The position numbers and the translations under genes were made by a program. From JBKBMT01 sp046295655 (GTDB lineage: Bacteria; Pseudomonadota; Alphaproteobacteria; Rhodobacterales; Rhodobacteraceae): a stretch of 26,634 nt of DNA. The stretch is taken from assembly GCA_046295655.1 (NCBI GenBank), contig JBKBMT010000040.1:1-26634 (forward strand), in the 5' to 3' direction. Within the stretch, counting starts at the first letter, position 1; every line of letters begins with the position of its first letter. Of this stretch, positions 24,194 to 26,634 are shown one piece after another. Below the pieces are notes generated by a model, which saw only the letters and a program-made list of their open reading frames with translations, searched no databases and was not told the origin of the DNA.

Positions 24194-25036
24194 TCAGAGC
24201 CACTCGCCGCGGATCATCTGGCGATAGACGGTGCGCAACCAGCCGGTCCCCGTGGCCTTGGGCGACAGGCCCCGGTCGGTCAGCAGGCGATGGGCATCGT
24301 CATAGAAGGGCGAGCCCTGATAGTTGTGGCCAAGGATCGCGCCTGCAGTCTGCGCCTCGTCGGTCAGGCCGAGCGCAAGATAGCTCTCGACCAGGCGCAT
24401 CAGCGCCTCGGCCGTATGGGTCGTTGTCTGGAACTGCTCCACCACCACCCGGAAGCGGTTGATCGCGGCCGTGTAATGCCCCCTCTTCAGATAATAGCGT
24501 CCGATCTCCATCTCCTTGCCGGCAAGATGGTCGAAGGCCATCTCGAACTTCAGGATGGCAGAGCGCGCGTATTCGCTGTTGGGATATTCCTCGATCACCT
24601 CGCGCAGGGCCTGAAGCGCCTGGAAGGTCAGACCCTGATCGCGTCCGACTTCGTCGATCTGGTCGTAGTAGGAAATCGCCAGCAGATACTTCGCATAGGC
24701 TGCATCCTCGTCGCCGGGATAGAGGTCGAGGAAGCGCTGGGCGGCATTGCGGGCCGATTCGTAGTCCTTGCGCTTGTGATGGGCGAAGGCCTGCATCACC
24801 AGCGCGCGCTTGGCCCATTCGGAATAGGGATAGAGACGTTCGACCTCGGCGAAATACCGGACCGCATCCTCGCGCCGTGGCCGCGCGTCCAGCTCGGCCT
24901 CGGCCATGCGGAAGATCTCGTCCGGCGGCAATTCCTCGAGGCTCGCCTGGCGCGAGGCAGGGGAACTGCAAGCCGCCAGTGCCACAAGCGAAACAACCGC
25001 CGCCATCCGTCCTGCGCGCCTGGTGCCGGTCGTCAT
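24194..25036 (-). CDS. bamD: Outer membrane assembly lipoprotein BamD (ComL)
   Basis: This 280-residue component of the BAM complex inserts beta-barrel proteins into the outer membrane. The signal peptide has lipobox LAAC with Cys23 as the lipidation site. The mature protein consists of TPR-like helical repeats, with family segments ELPPDEIFRMAEAEL, AVRYFAEVERLYPYSEWA and ALQALREVIEEYPNSEYA. The start ATG at 25036 gives a complete lipoprotein signal. It lies between lpxC and recN on the minus strand, the conserved alphaproteobacterial order. The 163-base gap to lpxC could hold its own promoter. Confidence 0.96.
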   Translation of the reverse strand: MTTGTRRAGRMAAVVSLVALAACSSPASRQASLEELPPDEIFRMAEAELDARPRREDAVRYFAEVERLYPYSEWAKRALVMQAFAHHKRKDYESARNAAQRFLDLYPGDEDAAYAKYLLAISYYDQIDEVGRDQGLTFQALQALREVIEEYPNSEYARSAILKFEMAFDHLAGKEMEIGRYYLKRGHYTAAINRFRVVVEQFQTTTHTAEALMRLVESYLALGLTDEAQTAGAILGHNYQGSPFYDDAHRLLTDRGLSPKATGTGWLRTVYRQMIRGEWL

Positions 25037-25145
25037 CCGTGCCTCATCCTGCCCTTCTCGATGCCCGTCCGGGCTGGGGTGACCCCATTCCCGATACCCG
25101 GCCGGACCTTGCCCAACGGCTCGATCCGAGGGTTTGGTAGCACAG

Positions 25146-25168
25146 AAAAAACGGCGGCGCAAAACGCC
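25146..25168 (-). terminator. Possible weak terminator after lpxC
   Basis: Reading the minus strand after the lpxC stop, a short GGCG/CGCC hairpin with a five-base loop is followed after two or three bases by a run of six T. The T run is clear, but the stem is only four pairs. Partial read-through into bamD is likely even if the site is real. Confidence 0.3.
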
Positions 25169-25199
25169 TTTCGCAGGTTCCGCGCGCTCTTGCCACAGG

Positions 25200-26120
25200 T
25201 CAGGCTGTCGCGGGAAGATCGGCCGGAGAGACACCGACGCCGGGCAGCTTGCACCCGGTCGCGGCGCCGCAATCCACCCACTCCCACGCACCGGCCGTCG
25301 CGAACAGCGCGCGAAGCAGCCGGTTGGTCAGGGCATGGCCGGCGCGGACCCCGACATATCGGCCAAGGATCGGACCGCCGGCGAGGGCCAGATCGCCGAC
25401 CGCGTCCAGCATCTTGTGGCGCACCGGCTCGTCGGCGCGGCGAAACCCGCCGGGCGACAGGACATCGGCGCCATCCACCACGACCGCATTCTCGAAGGTG
25501 CCGCCCTGCGCGAGCCCGCCCGCGCGCATCGCCTCCACATCCGCCATGCGGCAGAAGGTCCGGCTGTCGGACAGCTCGCGCACGAAGTTCCCGTTGGCCA
25601 GCGACAGGCTCTTTTCCTGCCGCCCGATCGCCCGGTCGGCGAAATCGATGGAAAAGTCGATCTCCAGCATCTCGGCCGGCTCCAGCCGTGCCACGGCCTC
25701 GCCCTCGCGCACTTCGACCGGCTTCAGGATCCGCACGGCACGAACCGGCGCCTCCTGCATCGCCGTGCCGGCGGCGAGGAAGGCCTCGACGAACGGACGC
25801 GACGATCCGTCGAGGATCGGAACCTCGGGACCGTCCACCAGGATCCGGGCGTTGTGGATGCCGCAACCGGCCAGCGCAGCCATCACATGCTCGACGGTGG
25901 ACACAGCAACGCCGGACGGGTTGGCAATCTGCGTGCACAGCTTCGACGGCATGACCCGGTCCCAGCGGGCCGGCACGCTGCGGTCGCCTTCGGTCAGATC
26001 GGTGCGGACGAAGACGATCCCGTGGTCGGCCGGCGCGGGCTGCACGGTCATGCTGACCGGCGCGCCGGAATGCAGGCCCACGCCGGCAAAACCGACCGGA
26101 TGATTCAAGGTGCCCTGCAT
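25200..26120 (-). CDS. lpxC: UDP-3-O-acyl-N-acetylglucosamine deacetylase LpxC
   Basis: This 306-residue zinc deacetylase performs the committed step of lipid A synthesis. The zinc ligands are His78 (STVEHVMAAL), His235 and Asp239 (RHKMLDAVGDL). His262 (GHALTNRLLRAL) is the catalytic general acid, and Glu77 precedes the first ligand. The family segments GVGLHSG and ILDGSSRPFVEA are present. The start ATG at 26120 begins close to the family N terminus. It is downstream of ftsZ on the same strand, separated by 238 bases that include the ftsZ terminator, so it probably has its own promoter. Its presence confirms a Gram-negative host with lipid A. Confidence 0.97.
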   Translation of the reverse strand: MQGTLNHPVGFAGVGLHSGAPVSMTVQPAPADHGIVFVRTDLTEGDRSVPARWDRVMPSKLCTQIANPSGVAVSTVEHVMAALAGCGIHNARILVDGPEVPILDGSSRPFVEAFLAAGTAMQEAPVRAVRILKPVEVREGEAVARLEPAEMLEIDFSIDFADRAIGRQEKSLSLANGNFVRELSDSRTFCRMADVEAMRAGGLAQGGTFENAVVVDGADVLSPGGFRRADEPVRHKMLDAVGDLALAGGPILGRYVGVRAGHALTNRLLRALFATAGAWEWVDCGAATGCKLPGVGVSPADLPATA

Positions 26121-26318
26121 TGCCGTGTCCGTCCTGTCTTTCCGCGATCCGAAAACCGAAACGATGCCGCCTGCCCCGAAGCCCTAATTTCCGGGCCTTC
26201 TTTACGCATTCTAGCTAGTGGCCGCGGGCGCGATCCACAATTCACGGTTTGCAACGGAGTGTAACAGGGCCCCGACACCGCCGGAGCAAACCGCCAACAG
26301 CCTGATCCGAAAGCAGAA

Positions 26319-26338
26319 GGGCCGGGTTTCCCCGGCCC
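26319..26338 (-). terminator. Rho-independent-type terminator after ftsZ
   Basis: A perfect eight-base GC-only stem, GGGCCGGG/CCCGGCCC, with a four-base loop sits 20 bases past the ftsZ stop. On the minus strand it is followed by a moderately T-rich stretch (TTCTGCTTTC). The position and stem suit the end of the division operon. The weak T run lowers confidence. Confidence 0.6.
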
Positions 26339-26358
26339 CTTCAAGGTGTCGGCGGGGC

Positions 26359-26634
26359 TCAGTTCGCCTGGCGCCGAAGGAAGGCCGGTATCTCGGTCCG
26401 GTCCTGTTCATGGTCGGCCTCGTCGTCGTACTGGGTCATCGGTGGCACCCCGCGCGTGCGTGACTGCGCGGGATCGACCGAGGTGTGCCCGGCCATCCGG
26501 TTGATGAGCGACCCCAGCCCGAAGCGCGCGCGGCTTTCCTCGACCCGGCTCTGCGGCGGCTGGGACTGGGGCTGTGCCGGGCGGTTCAGCGGCGTCTTTG
26601 CAACGGCGGCGCGCAGCCGGTCCATAGCCTCGGG
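26359..26634 (-). CDS. ftsZ: Cell division protein FtsZ, C-terminal end (partial)
   Basis: The window holds only the last 91 codons of this gene; the start lies beyond the right edge. FtsZ is the tubulin-like GTPase of the division ring, and this part is its disordered linker and conserved tail. The linker is rich in Pro, Gln and Arg. RFGLGSLINRMAG is a conserved alphaproteobacterial linker motif. The very end, RTEIPAFLRRQAN, is the conserved C-terminal peptide that binds FtsA and other partners. It precedes lpxC in the usual ftsZ-lpxC order. Confidence 0.93.
   Translation of the reverse strand, partial: PEAMDRLRAAVAKTPLNRPAQPQSQPPQSRVEESRARFGLGSLINRMAGHTSVDPAQSRTRGVPPMTQYDDEADHEQDRTEIPAFLRRQAN

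Overview
The window looks like one piece of a high-GC alphaproteobacterial chromosome, most likely from the Rhodobacteraceae/Paracoccaceae. The basis is the base composition, the ftsZ-lpxC-bamD-recN gene order, a tripartite TRAP transporter, an FNR-type palindrome and a small Hint-domain protein, all familiar in that family. This taxonomic call is inference; no search was run. No rRNA, tRNA, insertion sequence or CRISPR array was seen.

Left edge (1-493): the 5' part of a xanthine dehydrogenase small subunit (xdhA, minus strand) breaks off near position 110-135. It runs into a different reading frame that looks like the N terminus of an imidazolonepropionase-type amidohydrolase. This is either a recombination scar or an assembly chimera.

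Housekeeping block 1 (724-6515): the replicative DNA polymerase III alpha subunit (dnaE) is translationally coupled to a DadA/DauA-like FAD amine or amino-acid oxidoreductase. An AhpD-like carboxymuconolactone-decarboxylase-family protein follows, preceded by an FNR/CRP-type palindrome, and then a GH25 muramidase lipoprotein.

Catabolic island (6496-18993): this is the most interesting part. A class I glutamine amidotransferase is divergent from an operon of cytochrome P450, a glutamine-synthetase-like ligase and a 2Fe-2S ferredoxin. A MarR regulator is then divergent from a tightly packed run: PDR-type reductase, Rieske oxygenase alpha and beta subunits, acyl-CoA ligase, short-chain dehydrogenase and a complete TRAP transporter (dctP, dctQ, dctM). 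Together the two halves hold the same five protein families as aniline dioxygenase systems (GS-like ligase, amidotransferase-like hydrolase, oxygenase alpha and beta, reductase), with a P450/ferredoxin pair, CoA activation and dedicated uptake added. I infer import of an organic acid or aromatic/nitrogenous compound, gamma-glutamyl or CoA activation, and oxygenase attack. The substrate is unknown.

Small accessory block (18996-21493): a short substrate-binding-protein-like domain without a signal peptide, an isochorismatase-family hydrolase coupled to an MTA/SAH-nucleosidase-like protein, and a stand-alone Hint-domain protein that appears to have lost its catalytic residues.

Housekeeping block 2 (21573-26634): archaeal-type class I fructose-bisphosphate aldolase converges on recN. 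bamD, lpxC and the 3' end of ftsZ follow on the minus strand, the usual alphaproteobacterial division and envelope order.
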